Below, piece by piece: positions 43,237 to 53,570 of a stretch of 64,000 nucleotides of DNA (the first letter of the stretch is position 1; each line of letters opens with the position of its first letter). The stretch is from Candidatus Thalassolituus haligoni (GTDB taxonomy: Bacteria > Pseudomonadota > Gammaproteobacteria > Pseudomonadales > Oceanobacteraceae), in NCBI RefSeq assembly GCF_041222825.1, contig NZ_CP139482.1, positions 3,911,501-3,975,500 on the forward strand, given 5' to 3'. The position numbers and the translations under genes are program-made. Below the pieces are notes generated by a model, which saw only the letters and a program-made list of their open reading frames with translations, was not told the origin of the DNA and searched no databases.

Positions 43237-43250
43237 TGACCACCCGGTCA
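43237..43250. promoter_or_regulatory. RutR-box-like operator before gpt
   Basis: TGACCACCCGGTCA is a perfect TGACC-N4-GGTCA dyad 30 bases before the gpt start. It matches the E. coli RutR box core (TGACCANNTGGTCA) except for one base. Related sites lie before the Tsx-like gene and the permease. Confidence 0.65.
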
Positions 43251-43280
43251 GTTTTTGATGTTAATCACAGGTGCTCGCTC

Positions 43281-43778
43281 ATGTCCGATCAAACCTATTC
43301 CATGGATTACCCTGTCAGCTGGGAAGAGCTGCATCGTAATGCCCGCACGTTATCGTTACGTTTGCTGGATAAAGGCCCCTGGAAAGGGCTGATTGTAATT
43401 ACCCGTGGTGGGTTGGTGCCTGCGGCGATTCTGGCGCGGGAGATGGATATTCGCTTGATCGATACGGTGTGTGTCACCAGCTACAAGAGTGCAGATGATT
43501 CGGCGACTCAATCGCTGCAAGGCGAGTTGCAAATTCTGAAGCGTGTCGAGGGTGACGGCGAAGGAATGCTGTTGATCGATGATCTGGTGGATACCGGCAC
43601 AACCGCCCGCTGTGTCCGTGAGATGTTGCCGAAGGCGCATTTCGCGACCATTTATGCCAAGCCTGCGGGCGTGCCTTTGGTGGATACTTTTATTACTGAA
43701 GTCAGCCAGGACACCTGGATTCGTTTTCCTTGGGATATGGAGTACACCTTTTCGACGCCGCTGGCGGAACGTAAATAA
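43281..43778 (+). CDS. gpt: Xanthine-guanine phosphoribosyltransferase
   Basis: This 165-residue type I phosphoribosyltransferase has the PRPP-binding motif [12 protein letters not shown] near residue 95 and the early segment [10 protein letters not shown]. It matches bacterial Gpt, which converts xanthine, guanine and hypoxanthine to nucleotides. The open frame begins at 43182, but the ATG at 43281 ([14 protein letters not shown]) fits the family length (about 155). The operator at 43237-43250 puts it under probable RutR-like control together with a nucleobase permease. Confidence 0.93.
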   Translation: MSDQTYSMDYPVSWEELHRNARTLSLRLLDKGPWKGLIVITRGGLVPAAILAREMDIRLIDTVCVTSYKSADDSATQSLQGELQILKRVEGDGEGMLLIDDLVDTGTTARCVREMLPKAHFATIYAKPAGVPLVDTFITEVSQDTWIRFPWDMEYTFSTPLAERK

Positions 43779-44019
43779 AACGAACGGCAACGGCTAATCT
43801 CCCAGCTGTTGCACTGTCAACCTGGCGCGGACTGCAATGCGAAGCGCCCTCTAACCTTCCCCAACACTCGTAGCGACTCAGATTGCAACATTTAGGTGCT
43901 TGTCTATTTGCCCTGCGCACTATCGGCAGGCATTTCATCGTGTGCACCGTTGCAGGTAGCGCAGATTTGTCGCACCGATAGCCTGTAAACATGGGCTTTA
44001 TAATAAAAATTAAAATTTC

Positions 44020-44071
44020 TGCCCAGTTGGTCAGGATTTTGCTTTTTCAGGAATTACTGTCCAAACGGTCA
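44020..44071. promoter_or_regulatory. Paired RutR-box-like operators before the Tsx-like gene
   Basis: TGCCCAGTTGGTCA (44020-44033) and TGTCCAAACGGTCA (44058-44071) match TGACCANNTGGTCA with one and two mismatches. Their starts are exactly 38 bases apart, the same as the pair before the permease (46200 and 46238). The bases between also align (TTTTGCT...TTACT). Confidence 0.62.
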
Positions 44072-44170
44072 ACTTATAAGACCGGTGACAACATGCTGCA
44101 GCAGAAGGCCCAACAAGCCCTGAAGTCAGCCAGACGATTCCTGAACTATTAATCTGAAAGAGAGAGTGTG

Positions 44171-44899
44171 ATGAAAAAACAACTTCTAGCCTTGGCCGTT
44201 GTCGCCGCTACAACCATTCCTGCAGCACACGCCGAGCGTTACTTCGCGGACAACAGCATTTCGGTATTGATGGGGGGAGACTTCAAGATCGATTCTGCCG
44301 ACTGGCCACAAACCGACAAGGACTACGGCCTGACGACTTACACCGTCGAGCACGTATCTGGCTACAGCTGGGGCGGCCTGTTCTTCTTTATGGACCGAGA
44401 TCAGGGCGACGACCAATTCCGCGCCAGCTACAGCGAATTTTCACCCAAGTTTTTTCTGACCACCTTTGACGACAGCATCGTTAAAAATATCAACCTGGCC
44501 TTCACTCTTGAATCCGGTTCCACCTCATCAGGATTCAGTCAGGATAACTATCTGTACGGTATTGGTGCCGACCTGGCGATTCCAGGTATGAACTTCGCCA
44601 GCGCGACCTACTATTACTGCAAAAATGACAACGACACCGAAAGTGATCATCAGATCACCCTGACTTATGGCGCGTCCTGGGGGCAGGTTGATCTGGGAGG
44701 TTATATCGACTATTCCACTGGCGCGGAAGACCATAAAGCCAGCTTCAACTTCAATCCTCAGCTGACGTACAACGTTGGCCCGATGCTGGGTTACGACAAC
44801 AAGATCAAGTTGGGTATCGAATACAGCGCGTGGCACAACAAGTACGGCACTGAGTTTGACGAGAACACTGTCAGCGCCTTGATCAAAGTACATATGTAA
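44171..44899 (+). CDS. Tsx/OmpK-family outer-membrane nucleoside channel
   Basis: This 242-residue protein has a signal peptide (cleavage near AHAERYFADN) and alternating beta-strands ending VSALIKVHM. It resembles the Tsx/OmpK barrel family (nucleoside-specific channel-forming protein). It should let nucleosides or nucleobases cross the outer membrane. I use the ATG at 44171; a GTG three bases earlier is also possible. Regulation by the operators at 44020-44071 fits the nearby nucleobase permease. The closest competing identity is a general porin-like protein. Confidence 0.8.
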   Translation: MKKQLLALAVVAATTIPAAHAERYFADNSISVLMGGDFKIDSADWPQTDKDYGLTTYTVEHVSGYSWGGLFFFMDRDQGDDQFRASYSEFSPKFFLTTFDDSIVKNINLAFTLESGSTSSGFSQDNYLYGIGADLAIPGMNFASATYYYCKNDNDTESDHQITLTYGASWGQVDLGGYIDYSTGAEDHKASFNFNPQLTYNVGPMLGYDNKIKLGIEYSAWHNKYGTEFDENTVSALIKVHM

Positions 44900-44922
44900 C
44901 AGCAGCAAAACCGGGCGGTGCT

Positions 44923-44942
44923 GGCGAGCATGGAGGCTCGCC
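44923..44942. terminator. Hairpin after the Tsx-like gene (single repeat-module relative)
   Basis: GGCGAGC (44923-44929) pairs with GCTCGCC (44936-44942). It resembles the stem of module A in the repeat arrays (GGCGAGCATGGCAGCTCGC). It lies between convergent genes and may end both transcripts. No T-run. Confidence 0.5.
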
Positions 44943-44981
44943 GCCTCTTCGGTGAGCCTCAGCCGCCCCGGCTGGCGCTGG

Positions 44982-45974
<993 letters not shown>

Positions 45975-46199
45975 TTAGAGTACCACTGCCGCACAACTCA
46001 TGGGCAAGCCTACCAAATACCCGTTTGCAGGCAATGTCTTTGGCTCGGCCCCAAGCCCACTTTCTGTGCGCGTTATCGGTACGTGTCTCCTCTCGGGGCA
46101 TGAGCGGTCACCTCTTGTGACTCGCAGACCAACGGGAGGCCAGCGTTTTGTTCATAACAGGTTGTTTTTACGGCAATAAATGCTTTTCCCAGGACTTTC

Positions 46200-46251
46200 T
46201 GACCGGTTGGCCAGTTTTTTGCTATTACCCAGTAACTTGACCATATGGTCA
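46200..46251. promoter_or_regulatory. Paired RutR-box-like operators before the nucleobase permease
   Basis: TGACCATATGGTCA (46238-46251) is an exact match to TGACCANNTGGTCA. TGACCGGTTGGCCA (46200-46213) is a close dyad 38 bases upstream. The rest of the 410-base gap (45942-46372) holds no supported gene. Confidence 0.75.
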
Positions 46252-46372
46252 GAAAAGAACATCAACAACTACGGCAATGGCGACCCACCATTACCCGCAA
46301 CAAGCCTTGCACGCAGCCCTGTTCCTTCCAGTGACTGCCTGACTGACGACTACCATCCTCAGGGAGATAACC

Positions 46373-47767
46373 ATGTCCGACCATCAACCTAATGACCTGC
46401 TGTATTCGCTGGATGCCAGACCCGGCGTGCTGGAGTCCAGCTTCGCTGCCATCCAGCACGTGTTGGCCAGTTTTGTCGGTATTATCACGCCCACGTTGAT
46501 TGTCGGCGGCGTGCTGGGACTGGGTGAACATATTCCTTACCTGATCAGCATGTCGCTGATGGTGTCCGGGGTGGCAACCATTATTCAGGCACGCCGTCCG
46601 TTCGGCATTGGCGCTGGCATGATCTGCGTGCAAGGCACCAGTTTTGCCTTTTTGAGTTCCGTGCTGGCAGCGGGTTTTATTGCCAAAGGGAAAGGTGGAG
46701 GCCCGGAAGAGATACTGGCGCTGATTTTTGGTGTCTGTTTTCTCGGAGCTTTTGTCGAAATTTTCCTCAGCCAGTTTTTGCACAAGCTGAAGTCCGTGAT
46801 TACACCGCTGGTCACCGGCATTGTAATTACCATCATTGGTATCAGCCTGATCAAGGTCGGTATGACCGATCTGGCGGGCGGCTTTAAAGCACCCGACTTT
46901 GGCAGTCCGGCCAACCTGGCGCTCGGTGGTCTGGTGCTGGTCAGTATTATTGCCCTGAACCGTTCTTCCAACAGCTGGATTCGTCTGTCTTCCATTGTGC
47001 TGGGGTTAGCCATTGGTTTCGTGGTCGCCGCCTTTATGGGCAAGATCAGTTTCACCAACCTGGCAAGCCTGCCTGCCTTCAGTATTCCAGTGCCTTTTAA
47101 ATACGGCTTCTCGTTCGACTGGACGGCATTTGCACCGATCGCCCTGATTTATCTGATCACGGCCATTGAATCCACCGGCGACATTACTGCTAACTGCATT
47201 GTGTCGCGCCAGCCAATCAAGGGCGATAGCTACATCAGCCGGGTGAAAGGTGGCGTATTGGCCGACGGTCTCAACTCCATGCTGGCCGCCCTGTTCAACA
47301 GCATGCCCAATACCACCTTCAGCCAGAACAACGGCGTGATTCAACTGACCGGCGTGGCCAGCCGTTATATCGGTTTCTACATTGGCGGTATGCTGTTCTT
47401 GCTGGGGCTGTTCCCGGTGATTGGCGGCATTCTGCAAAACATTCCCAAGCCGGTACTCGGCGGTGCAACGCTGGTGATGTTTGGTACGGTGGCAGCAGCC
47501 GGGGTAAAAATTCTCGCCACCGAAGCACTGGATCGTCGCAAAATGCTGATTATGGCGGTGTCGTTTGGTATGGGTCTGGGCGTAATCATGGTGCCGAACC
47601 TGCTGGCCGAAATGCCCAAGCTGGTGCAGAGCATCTTTGGTTCCGCCATCACCACTGGCGGCCTGGCGGCCATTATTCTGAGCCTGGTGCTGCCCGAAGG
47701 AAAAGTCGCCGCAGAAGATGAAGCGGAAGAAAACCCGAACATAACCGCCGACAGCGCCACGTCCTGA
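46373..47767 (+). CDS. NCS2-family nucleobase (xanthine/urate-type) permease
   Basis: This 464-residue inner-membrane symporter has about 12-14 helices. Family motifs include GAGMICVQGTSFAF, ESTGDITANCIVSRQPI near residue 265 (TM8 signature) and NTTFSQNNGVIQLTGVASR near 310. It is of the xanthine/uric-acid branch (XanPQ/UacT-like) rather than the uracil branch, so xanthine or urate with H+ is the likely substrate. Its start is preceded by GGGAGATAACC. The exact RutR-type operator upstream and the RutR-like gene downstream point to substrate-responsive control. Confidence 0.92.
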   Translation: MSDHQPNDLLYSLDARPGVLESSFAAIQHVLASFVGIITPTLIVGGVLGLGEHIPYLISMSLMVSGVATIIQARRPFGIGAGMICVQGTSFAFLSSVLAAGFIAKGKGGGPEEILALIFGVCFLGAFVEIFLSQFLHKLKSVITPLVTGIVITIIGISLIKVGMTDLAGGFKAPDFGSPANLALGGLVLVSIIALNRSSNSWIRLSSIVLGLAIGFVVAAFMGKISFTNLASLPAFSIPVPFKYGFSFDWTAFAPIALIYLITAIESTGDITANCIVSRQPIKGDSYISRVKGGVLADGLNSMLAALFNSMPNTTFSQNNGVIQLTGVASRYIGFYIGGMLFLLGLFPVIGGILQNIPKPVLGGATLVMFGTVAAAGVKILATEALDRRKMLIMAVSFGMGLGVIMVPNLLAEMPKLVQSIFGSAITTGGLAAIILSLVLPEGKVAAEDEAEENPNITADSATS

Positions 47768-47804
47768 TTCACCAATACGAGTGTTAATAACCATCATTAT
47801 TCAG

Positions 47805-47825
47805 GCCGCCTTCGGGCGGCTTTTT
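47805..47825 (+). terminator. Intrinsic terminator of the permease gene
   Basis: GCCGCC-TTCG-GGCGGC (47805-47820) is followed by TTTTT (47821-47825). It lies 37 bases past the permease stop and separates it from the downstream TetR gene. Confidence 0.92.
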
Positions 47826-47895
47826 CAGCTCTGCCGCATTTCAGGCTACATTTCAGGCTACAATGCCGACACTTTCGACATAACCAGATGATCTC

Positions 47896-48543
47896 ATGCC
47901 TTTAAACATCACCTCTCACAGCCATGAAAAACCCGCTGGCGATATCCGTCAACGTAACGAGAAAGTGATCCTGGCTGCCGCAGAGCAAGAATTTGCCGCC
48001 TTCGGCTTCAAGGGTGCCAGCATGCGCGAAATTGCCAAACGTGCAGATCTGCCCAAAGCCAATATTCACTATTATTTCAAAAACAAATTGGGCCTGTACC
48101 TGGCAGTATTAAGCGACATTATCGACCTCTGGGACGGCACTTTCAGCAAGATGACCGCAGACGACAATCCCGCTGAATCCCTGCTTCACTACATTCGCAA
48201 GAAAATCGAGTTTTCCTGCCAGCACCCATTGGCATCCAGAATTTTCGCCACCGAAATCATCAGTGGCGGCCCCAATCTCGACGGCTACTTCAGCGACGGC
48301 TATGTGGAGTGGTTTGAATCACGGGTGGAAGTGTTTCGGGAGTGGCAGCGACGCGGCAAGATGGACGCCACGATCAACCCGGCGCATCTGATTTTCCTGC
48401 TGTGGTCGAGCACCCAGCACTACGCCGACTTTAACTTCCAGATTACGTCGGCGTTGAACAAACCCGAATTGGCACAGACGGATTTTGATGCCGCAGCAGA
48501 AACGCTGACGCATATTATTCTGAAAGGATGCGGGGTGGTGTGA
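47896..48543 (+). CDS. TetR-family regulator, RutR-like
   Basis: This 215-residue protein has a TetR helix-turn-helix (AAEQEFAAFGFKGASMREIA, then LPKANIHYYFKNKLGLYLAV). Its C-terminal domain resembles E. coli RutR, with a shared INPAHLIFLLWSSTQHYADF-type segment near residue 160. RutR responds to uracil/thymine and binds TTGACCANNTGGTCAA. Boxes of this type lie upstream of gpt, the Tsx-like gene and the permease, so this is the probable regulator of the local nucleobase regulon. The ligand could be a purine rather than uracil. No box is visible before its own gene. Confidence 0.85.
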   Translation: MPLNITSHSHEKPAGDIRQRNEKVILAAAEQEFAAFGFKGASMREIAKRADLPKANIHYYFKNKLGLYLAVLSDIIDLWDGTFSKMTADDNPAESLLHYIRKKIEFSCQHPLASRIFATEIISGGPNLDGYFSDGYVEWFESRVEVFREWQRRGKMDATINPAHLIFLLWSSTQHYADFNFQITSALNKPELAQTDFDAAAETLTHIILKGCGVV

Positions 48544-48634
48544 ACGGGCGGCAAGCGTCACTATTGAATGTTTTCGGGTGACATGTTTTCTGGCCCCCGC
48601 GCTCCTGAGGCTGTGCAAGTATTCGGGGGATTAT

Positions 48635-48660
48635 GGCTGCCACGCTCCTGCGTGGTAGCC
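48635..48660. repeat. REP-like palindrome, copy 1
   Basis: GGCTGCCACGC-TCCT-GCGTGGTAGCC is an 11-bp stem with one mismatch. Copies at 56854-56879 and 60072-60097 share the form GGCTNCCACGC-N4-GCGTGGNAGCC. It is followed by GACCGG/CCGGTC (48679-48701). Confidence 0.75.
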
Positions 48661-48778
48661 GGCGGCGTTATTGTCGATGACCGGCTAAATACATACCGGT
48701 CGTTACCACGCGGAGCATGGGAACGAGATAGGCCGAAGCACTAGCCTGGACTCCAATACCCACGCCACACGGATGTCT

Positions 48779-49105
48779 TCACACGTGACCGCCATCCACC
48801 AGCTTCAACCCCACCACTCCGACCATAATCAGGCCGATGCAGGCCAGTCGCATCAGGCCACCCGGTTCTTGCATAAACAGGATGCCGACCAGCGCAATGG
48901 AGGCGGTGCCGATACCGGCCCAAACGGCATAGGCGGTACCCATCGGGATGGTGCGCATGGCCAGTGATAACATCGAAAGGCTGGCGATAATCAGCAGAAC
49001 GGTGATCACCGATGGCCATAATTTCGAAAATCCATCGCTTTGTTTCAGTCCGATGGCCCACAAGCATTCAAGGCCGCCCGCTATCAGTAAATAGATCCAA
49101 CCCAA
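48779..49105 (-). CDS. sugE: Small multidrug resistance family protein (SugE/Gdx type)
   Basis: This 108-residue protein has four hydrophobic helices and the conserved Glu in GGLECLWA (Glu13), the SMR proton/substrate site. The sequence is closest to E. coli SugE, now Gdx, a guanidinium/H+ antiporter (AVWAGIGTASIALVGILFM, MRLACIGLI). The start is TTG at 49105 with AGGAG 7 bases upstream. It lies on the same strand and 114 bases after mgdD, so it could be co-transcribed with the methylamine genes. I see no convincing guanidine riboswitch. Confidence 0.85.
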   Translation of the reverse strand: MGWIYLLIAGGLECLWAIGLKQSDGFSKLWPSVITVLLIIASLSMLSLAMRTIPMGTAYAVWAGIGTASIALVGILFMQEPGGLMRLACIGLIMVGVVGLKLVDGGHV

Positions 49106-49219
49106 GGGGTCACTCCTGCTTTGTTAATCTTGATTATTGCTTGTGGCCGCTGACCGCCTGAGTATCAGGGCGTCATCTAACGGCCTCTCGGGAACCGTTA
49201 ATTTCCCCTAATACATCCT

Positions 49220-49945
49220 TTACCCTAATACATCCAGGCCCACGGCTCCGCCACCAAATTCCTGCACCGCGTCCATCAGGGCAGTCCAGAGGTAGTCGCT
49301 GGAGGCGACGTCACACAGAATCGATATTGCCGGTAAACCCTGGTAGCTCTGGCGCACCATAATGGCATTGACACGGGCGATCGAGGTCTGGGCAATACTG
49401 CCTTCCGGAAAGACGGCTTCACGCATATCGACACCACAGATCTTGGCCATCACGGCAGCCATGTGTTCACCGGTCAGCATCAGCCAGGCATGGGAGTCCA
49501 TGCAAAACAGCGGGTAGCAGCGATCCGGTGTGTCCGACTGCTGGGTCGGCAATGCCATGATGGCAGCACCGAGATCGGTCGGGCTGCCCAGCAGCCAGTA
49601 TTCTTTCTGGCTCAGGCGCAGTATGCAGTCACCGTTGGCGCTGCTGGCTGCGGTGTTGGGACGCGCGGGAATCGGCATGCCGTTTTGGGCCAGCAAGTCG
49701 GTTGTGCTCACGCCGCGATAGCCGGTACGTGGCAGCATCGACAATTCCAGCAGACCGGCTTTGCGGGCGATATCAGCATCGTTCCTGGCGATCCGGGAGA
49801 CCACGCTGGCAGCGGCAGCGGTCTTGACGCTGCTGGTGTCGGCGGTTGCAATAGCCGCCAGACGACGATAGTTACCGCTGCGGGCAATGTCAGCATCGGC
49901 CCAGTCAACGTGAGCGGGCGATGCGGTGTTGTACAGTTCAGACAT
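49220..49945 (-). CDS. mgdD: N-methylglutamate dehydrogenase subunit D (SoxG-like)
   Basis: This 241-residue gamma subunit of the heterotetrameric sarcosine-oxidase family has an aminomethyltransferase-like fold (DSHAWLMLTGEHMA near residue 150). It completes the MgdABCD (or SoxBDAG) complex. I chose the ATG at 49945 with AGGAG upstream over a start at 49969. It is separated from mgdC by a 190-base gap with no gene. See mgdC for the choice between sarcosine oxidase and N-methylglutamate dehydrogenase. Confidence 0.75.
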   Translation of the reverse strand: MSELYNTASPAHVDWADADIARSGNYRRLAAIATADTSSVKTAAAASVVSRIARNDADIARKAGLLELSMLPRTGYRGVSTTDLLAQNGMPIPARPNTAASSANGDCILRLSQKEYWLLGSPTDLGAAIMALPTQQSDTPDRCYPLFCMDSHAWLMLTGEHMAAVMAKICGVDMREAVFPEGSIAQTSIARVNAIMVRQSYQGLPAISILCDVASSDYLWTALMDAVQEFGGGAVGLDVLG

Positions 49946-50138
49946 TGTGTTGTCTCCTGCTGGGCGCAAACGCCCATGTTATTAATCCGTTTGAATCAAA
50001 CCCTGTCGCATATGTCGCTGGCGTTTTCGGGGCAAGCCCTCTCCTGCCCATTTGGCCTCGTACAAAACCTGGCTTCCTGCAAAACCTGTCTTCGCGGGAA
50101 GTGGCTTGCCGCCGACAGGGGATTAGGGAGTGCCAGAT

Positions 50139-53100
50139 TTACATAGCTTGACGGGCTTGCTCGGCATCGTAAAACGGCAGGGCCACCACTTCGGCCATGA
50201 TCATTTCGCCATCTACCCGAATCGGCAACTGGGTGCCGGGTTCACTCTGGTTCACGGCAGCGAAGGCCATGCCAATAATGGCACCAACGGTGGGTGAATA
50301 TTCACAGGAGGTGACGTTGCCGGTGATATCGGCCATGCGCTCTGTCGTTGCCAGTACCAGGTGCCCTTCTTCCGGTTTTTTACCGCTTGCCATCAGGCTG
50401 GCTGGCAATTTGAAGCCCACCAGCTTGCGGGTTTGCAGCCGTTTCATCACGATATCGACCGCCCGGCAGCCATTGAAGTACGGCTTGTTTTTACTGACCG
50501 CCCATTCCAGCCCCAGCTCACCAGGATGGCTCATGCCGTCGGTGTCCTGGCTAATAATAATGTGGCCTTTTTCCAGTCGTAACAGACGCTGGGTTTCAAC
50601 CCCAAAGGGTTTAATGTCGAAGGCGGCACCTGCGGCCATCAGGATGTCCCACAGGGCCTCGCCATAACGTGCCGGTACGTGAATCTCGTAACCCAACTCG
50701 CCGACAAAGCCAACTCGCAGCAAGCGCGCTGGTATGGTCTGTTGTTGGCCATCTGCTGACACTGCGCCAGGCACGTTGATGCTGCCTTCGCGGCAGGCCA
50801 GGTACGGGAAGCCTTCCTTGCTCAGATCCAGGTCGGTCAGCTGTTGCAGTACCTTGCGGCTGTCTGGCCCGGCCAGGTTAACGGCGGCAAAGGCCGAGGT
50901 GACGTTGGTGATATCCACATCCAGACGCCACTGCGTATTCCAGAAGGTCATCAAACGGTAGACCGCATCGACTCCGGTGGTGGTCGCGGTAACGTAGAAG
51001 CAGTCATCGGCAAAGCGACAGGCGACGCCATCGTCCACCACCACGCCCTGATCACTGGTAAGTACCGCATAGCGGGTTTTGCCCACCGGTTGCTTGAGAA
51101 AACCAAAGGTGTAAATACGGTTCATCAGCTCGGCGGCATCCGGCCCACGCAGTTCAATGCCACCGAGGGTGGAAACGTCGATCAGGCCGACGCGACTGCG
51201 TACATGCAGGGCTTCGGCTTCAATCGTGGCATTACGAAGCGCGCGGCTGCCGGGAATCAGCGGGCTGGCGTCACTGCCGCTTAACAAACTGCCTTGTGGC
51301 GGATAAAACGCTGGCCGCGTCCAGATACCCGCCGGGATCATTTTGGCACCCAGCGCCAGGTGACGATGGTGCATCGCGGTATGTCGATATGGGTCGAAAC
51401 CACGTCCGGCCAGGAAGGCCAGTTTTTCTGGTGTCAGCGGCGGACGGGCAGTAGTGACACCGGTTTCGGTCACTGTCCGGCCGGTCGACTGAGCCACCAA
51501 TCGTGCCGTTGGCAGTGCCGAGTGGCGCCCCTGGGATGGCCCCATGCCCACGGTGGAAAACCGTTTTACCAACTGTATGTCGCGGTAACCGAGACGAGTG
51601 GCGTTAACGATGTCCTTGCTTTGCAGGTCTTCGTCGTAATCCACAAAGTCCTTGCCTTTGGGGTGCGGGAAAATCGGCCAGTCGTAGTTGACCTTGCGTG
51701 AGCACTCGACCACCTCGGGCTGGCTGGCGGGCGGATGGCCCAGCAGGGTTAACGCCGCTGCCGCAGCGTATTCGGCATCCTTGATCACGGCATTGATGCT
51801 GTGTTTGCCATTCACCGAACCGGCAATATGCAGGTGTTGTGGCAGCTGACGAAGTGAAAATTCGGCCCGCGCTTCATCGTAACTGAGCTGGCCACCAGCC
51901 TGGCATAACAGCTGGTAGGCTGGCATATAGCCAGACGACATACAGACCAGATCACAGCGCAACAGGTCGCCTTCTGGCGCGACTCGTCCACGACCACGAA
52001 TCGCCCGGATTTCTACCGCTTCAACGTGATCCTGGCCAAAAGCTTCGTAAAGCGTCTGGCCAAAACGCAGCGCGATACCGGCCTGCTGGGCGCGGAAGAT
52101 CAGGTTTTTGGTCTCGCTGGATTCGGTGCCCATGGGGTCATCCACGCCACCACGCATATCCACCAGCGCTTTTACCTCCACCCCTTGTGCGGCCAGCGCC
52201 AGAGCGGTCAGGTAGCCATCGTCGTTACCGGTCAAGACCACGGCACTCTGGCCAGGTTTGATGGCGTAGAGTTTCATCATGCGCATGGCAGCGCTGCACA
52301 TCACCACACCGGGCAGGTCGTTACCACGGAACACCACGTGTTGCTCGTAACTGCCGGTGGCCATGATGCATTCTTGTGCCCGGATCTTGTACAGCCGCTT
52401 GCCATGCAGAACCGGTAACCAGTTATCGACAAACCAGGCGTTGCAGATCGAGTCAGTCATCACGGTGATATTAGGGTGCTGTTCTACCTGGTTAACCAGT
52501 TGCTGACGCAGGGCTTCGGGATCGTCCAGATCACTGAAGTCGGCATAACTCAACGAACCACCCAGCACCGGTTGTTCTTCCAGTAGCAACACGTCCACCC
52601 CGGCGGCAGCGGCAGTCAGTGCCGCTGTCAGGCCAGCCGGGCCGGAACCCACCACCACCAGATCATGGAAGCGATAGGCCTTGTCGTAGTATTCCGGTTT
52701 GAAATCCAGATCGGCGATACCCAGACCGGCTTTTTCACGAATCTGTTTTTCCCACCAGTCCCAGATGCCTTTCGGCTTGTAGAACGCCCGATAGTAAAAG
52801 CCCACTGGCATAAAGCGGCCAAAATGCCCGAGAATGGCGTCCTTGTCTTTGGCCAGCGTGCCGTTGACGTTCTGGCCGGTTACCTCCAGACCATCGATGG
52901 CGACCATTTTGTCTGCCAGCACATTGGGTTCACCCTGGATCTGTACCAGGCTGTTGGCATCGTGCGCCGACATCGTCAGCGGGCCTCGGGCACGGTGGTA
53001 TTTGAACGACCGCGACCACAACCAATAGTTATTAGCCAGCAAGGCACTGCCAATGGTATCGCCCTTGTAGCCGGTCACACTCTGGCCTTCAAAACGGAAC

Positions 53101-53192
53101 TGCACAGTCTGGCTGCGATCCAGCAGCAGGCCCATCGGCGCTGCCAGTCTCTGAGAGAGGGTAGTCGATGGTGTAGATGCAACGGAATTCAT
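50139..53192 (-). CDS. mgdC: N-methylglutamate dehydrogenase subunit C (SoxA-like)
   Basis: This 1017-residue alpha subunit has an N-terminal Fer2-like region (about 20-110), an NAD/FAD-type Rossmann region (VVVGSGPAGLTAALTAA near 180) and a C-terminal glycine-cleavage T-protein-like folate domain (about 600-1010). It oxidises the N-methyl amino acid and passes the C1 unit to tetrahydrofolate. Sarcosine oxidase has the same layout. I favour N-methylglutamate dehydrogenase because gmaS and mgsABC lie in the same cluster. The ATG at 53192 overlaps the mgdB stop by one base. Confidence 0.8.
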   Translation of the reverse strand: MNSVASTPSTTLSQRLAAPMGLLLDRSQTVQFRFEGQSVTGYKGDTIGSALLANNYWLWSRSFKYHRARGPLTMSAHDANSLVQIQGEPNVLADKMVAIDGLEVTGQNVNGTLAKDKDAILGHFGRFMPVGFYYRAFYKPKGIWDWWEKQIREKAGLGIADLDFKPEYYDKAYRFHDLVVVGSGPAGLTAALTAAAAGVDVLLLEEQPVLGGSLSYADFSDLDDPEALRQQLVNQVEQHPNITVMTDSICNAWFVDNWLPVLHGKRLYKIRAQECIMATGSYEQHVVFRGNDLPGVVMCSAAMRMMKLYAIKPGQSAVVLTGNDDGYLTALALAAQGVEVKALVDMRGGVDDPMGTESSETKNLIFRAQQAGIALRFGQTLYEAFGQDHVEAVEIRAIRGRGRVAPEGDLLRCDLVCMSSGYMPAYQLLCQAGGQLSYDEARAEFSLRQLPQHLHIAGSVNGKHSINAVIKDAEYAAAAALTLLGHPPASQPEVVECSRKVNYDWPIFPHPKGKDFVDYDEDLQSKDIVNATRLGYRDIQLVKRFSTVGMGPSQGRHSALPTARLVAQSTGRTVTETGVTTARPPLTPEKLAFLAGRGFDPYRHTAMHHRHLALGAKMIPAGIWTRPAFYPPQGSLLSGSDASPLIPGSRALRNATIEAEALHVRSRVGLIDVSTLGGIELRGPDAAELMNRIYTFGFLKQPVGKTRYAVLTSDQGVVVDDGVACRFADDCFYVTATTTGVDAVYRLMTFWNTQWRLDVDITNVTSAFAAVNLAGPDSRKVLQQLTDLDLSKEGFPYLACREGSINVPGAVSADGQQQTIPARLLRVGFVGELGYEIHVPARYGEALWDILMAAGAAFDIKPFGVETQRLLRLEKGHIIISQDTDGMSHPGELGLEWAVSKNKPYFNGCRAVDIVMKRLQTRKLVGFKLPASLMASGKKPEEGHLVLATTERMADITGNVTSCEYSPTVGAIIGMAFAAVNQSEPGTQLPIRVDGEMIMAEVVALPFYDAEQARQAM

Positions 53193-53482
53193 CAGCAAGT
53201 CTCCCCGTCAGGCGTTGACTCATCCGATGGTAATTCGGATGGATCATAAGTACGTAAAATGTCATCGCTTACACGATGGCGCTCGGCGACAAACCAGTAA
53301 CCCGATGGTGTGTGGTACCACCATTCGCGGGCCACACCCGTGCCGTTGTAGGCGTAAAAGGTGTGTTCTGCCCAGGCTTTGTCGGGGGCAGATTCAACGC
53401 TTGGCAGTGGAGAAACGTCACCGCCATAAACAAATTCGCTGATATTGCGTGGCCCGTTTAACGGGCAGGGCATGATTTTCAT
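53192..53482 (-). CDS. mgdB: N-methylglutamate dehydrogenase subunit B (SoxD-like)
   Basis: This 96-residue delta subunit begins MKIMPCPLNGPRNISEFVYG. Canonical SoxD has a CxxCG zinc pair here; this protein has CPLNG, so one ligand is replaced by Asn. That is what I would expect of a variant not tied to sarcosine oxidase. C-terminal features (REWWYHTPSGYWFVAERH) are family-typical. It is translationally coupled to mgdC. Confidence 0.78.
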   Translation of the reverse strand: MKIMPCPLNGPRNISEFVYGGDVSPLPSVESAPDKAWAEHTFYAYNGTGVAREWWYHTPSGYWFVAERHRVSDDILRTYDPSELPSDESTPDGETC

Positions 53483-53570
53483 ATCTCACCTATCTTGGCG
53501 AACGGTTGCCGAACGTCTGATCTCAGACGTCTGACGCCGATTAATACTGTGTTGTGGCCGACGTTGCCCA

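Noticed and set aside
49106..49200. Guanidine riboswitch before the SugE/Gdx-like gene
   Set aside because: Hairpins are present (AACGG/CCGTT, CCTGA/TCAGG), but I could not match the conserved loops of the guanidine-I, -II or -III classes with confidence.
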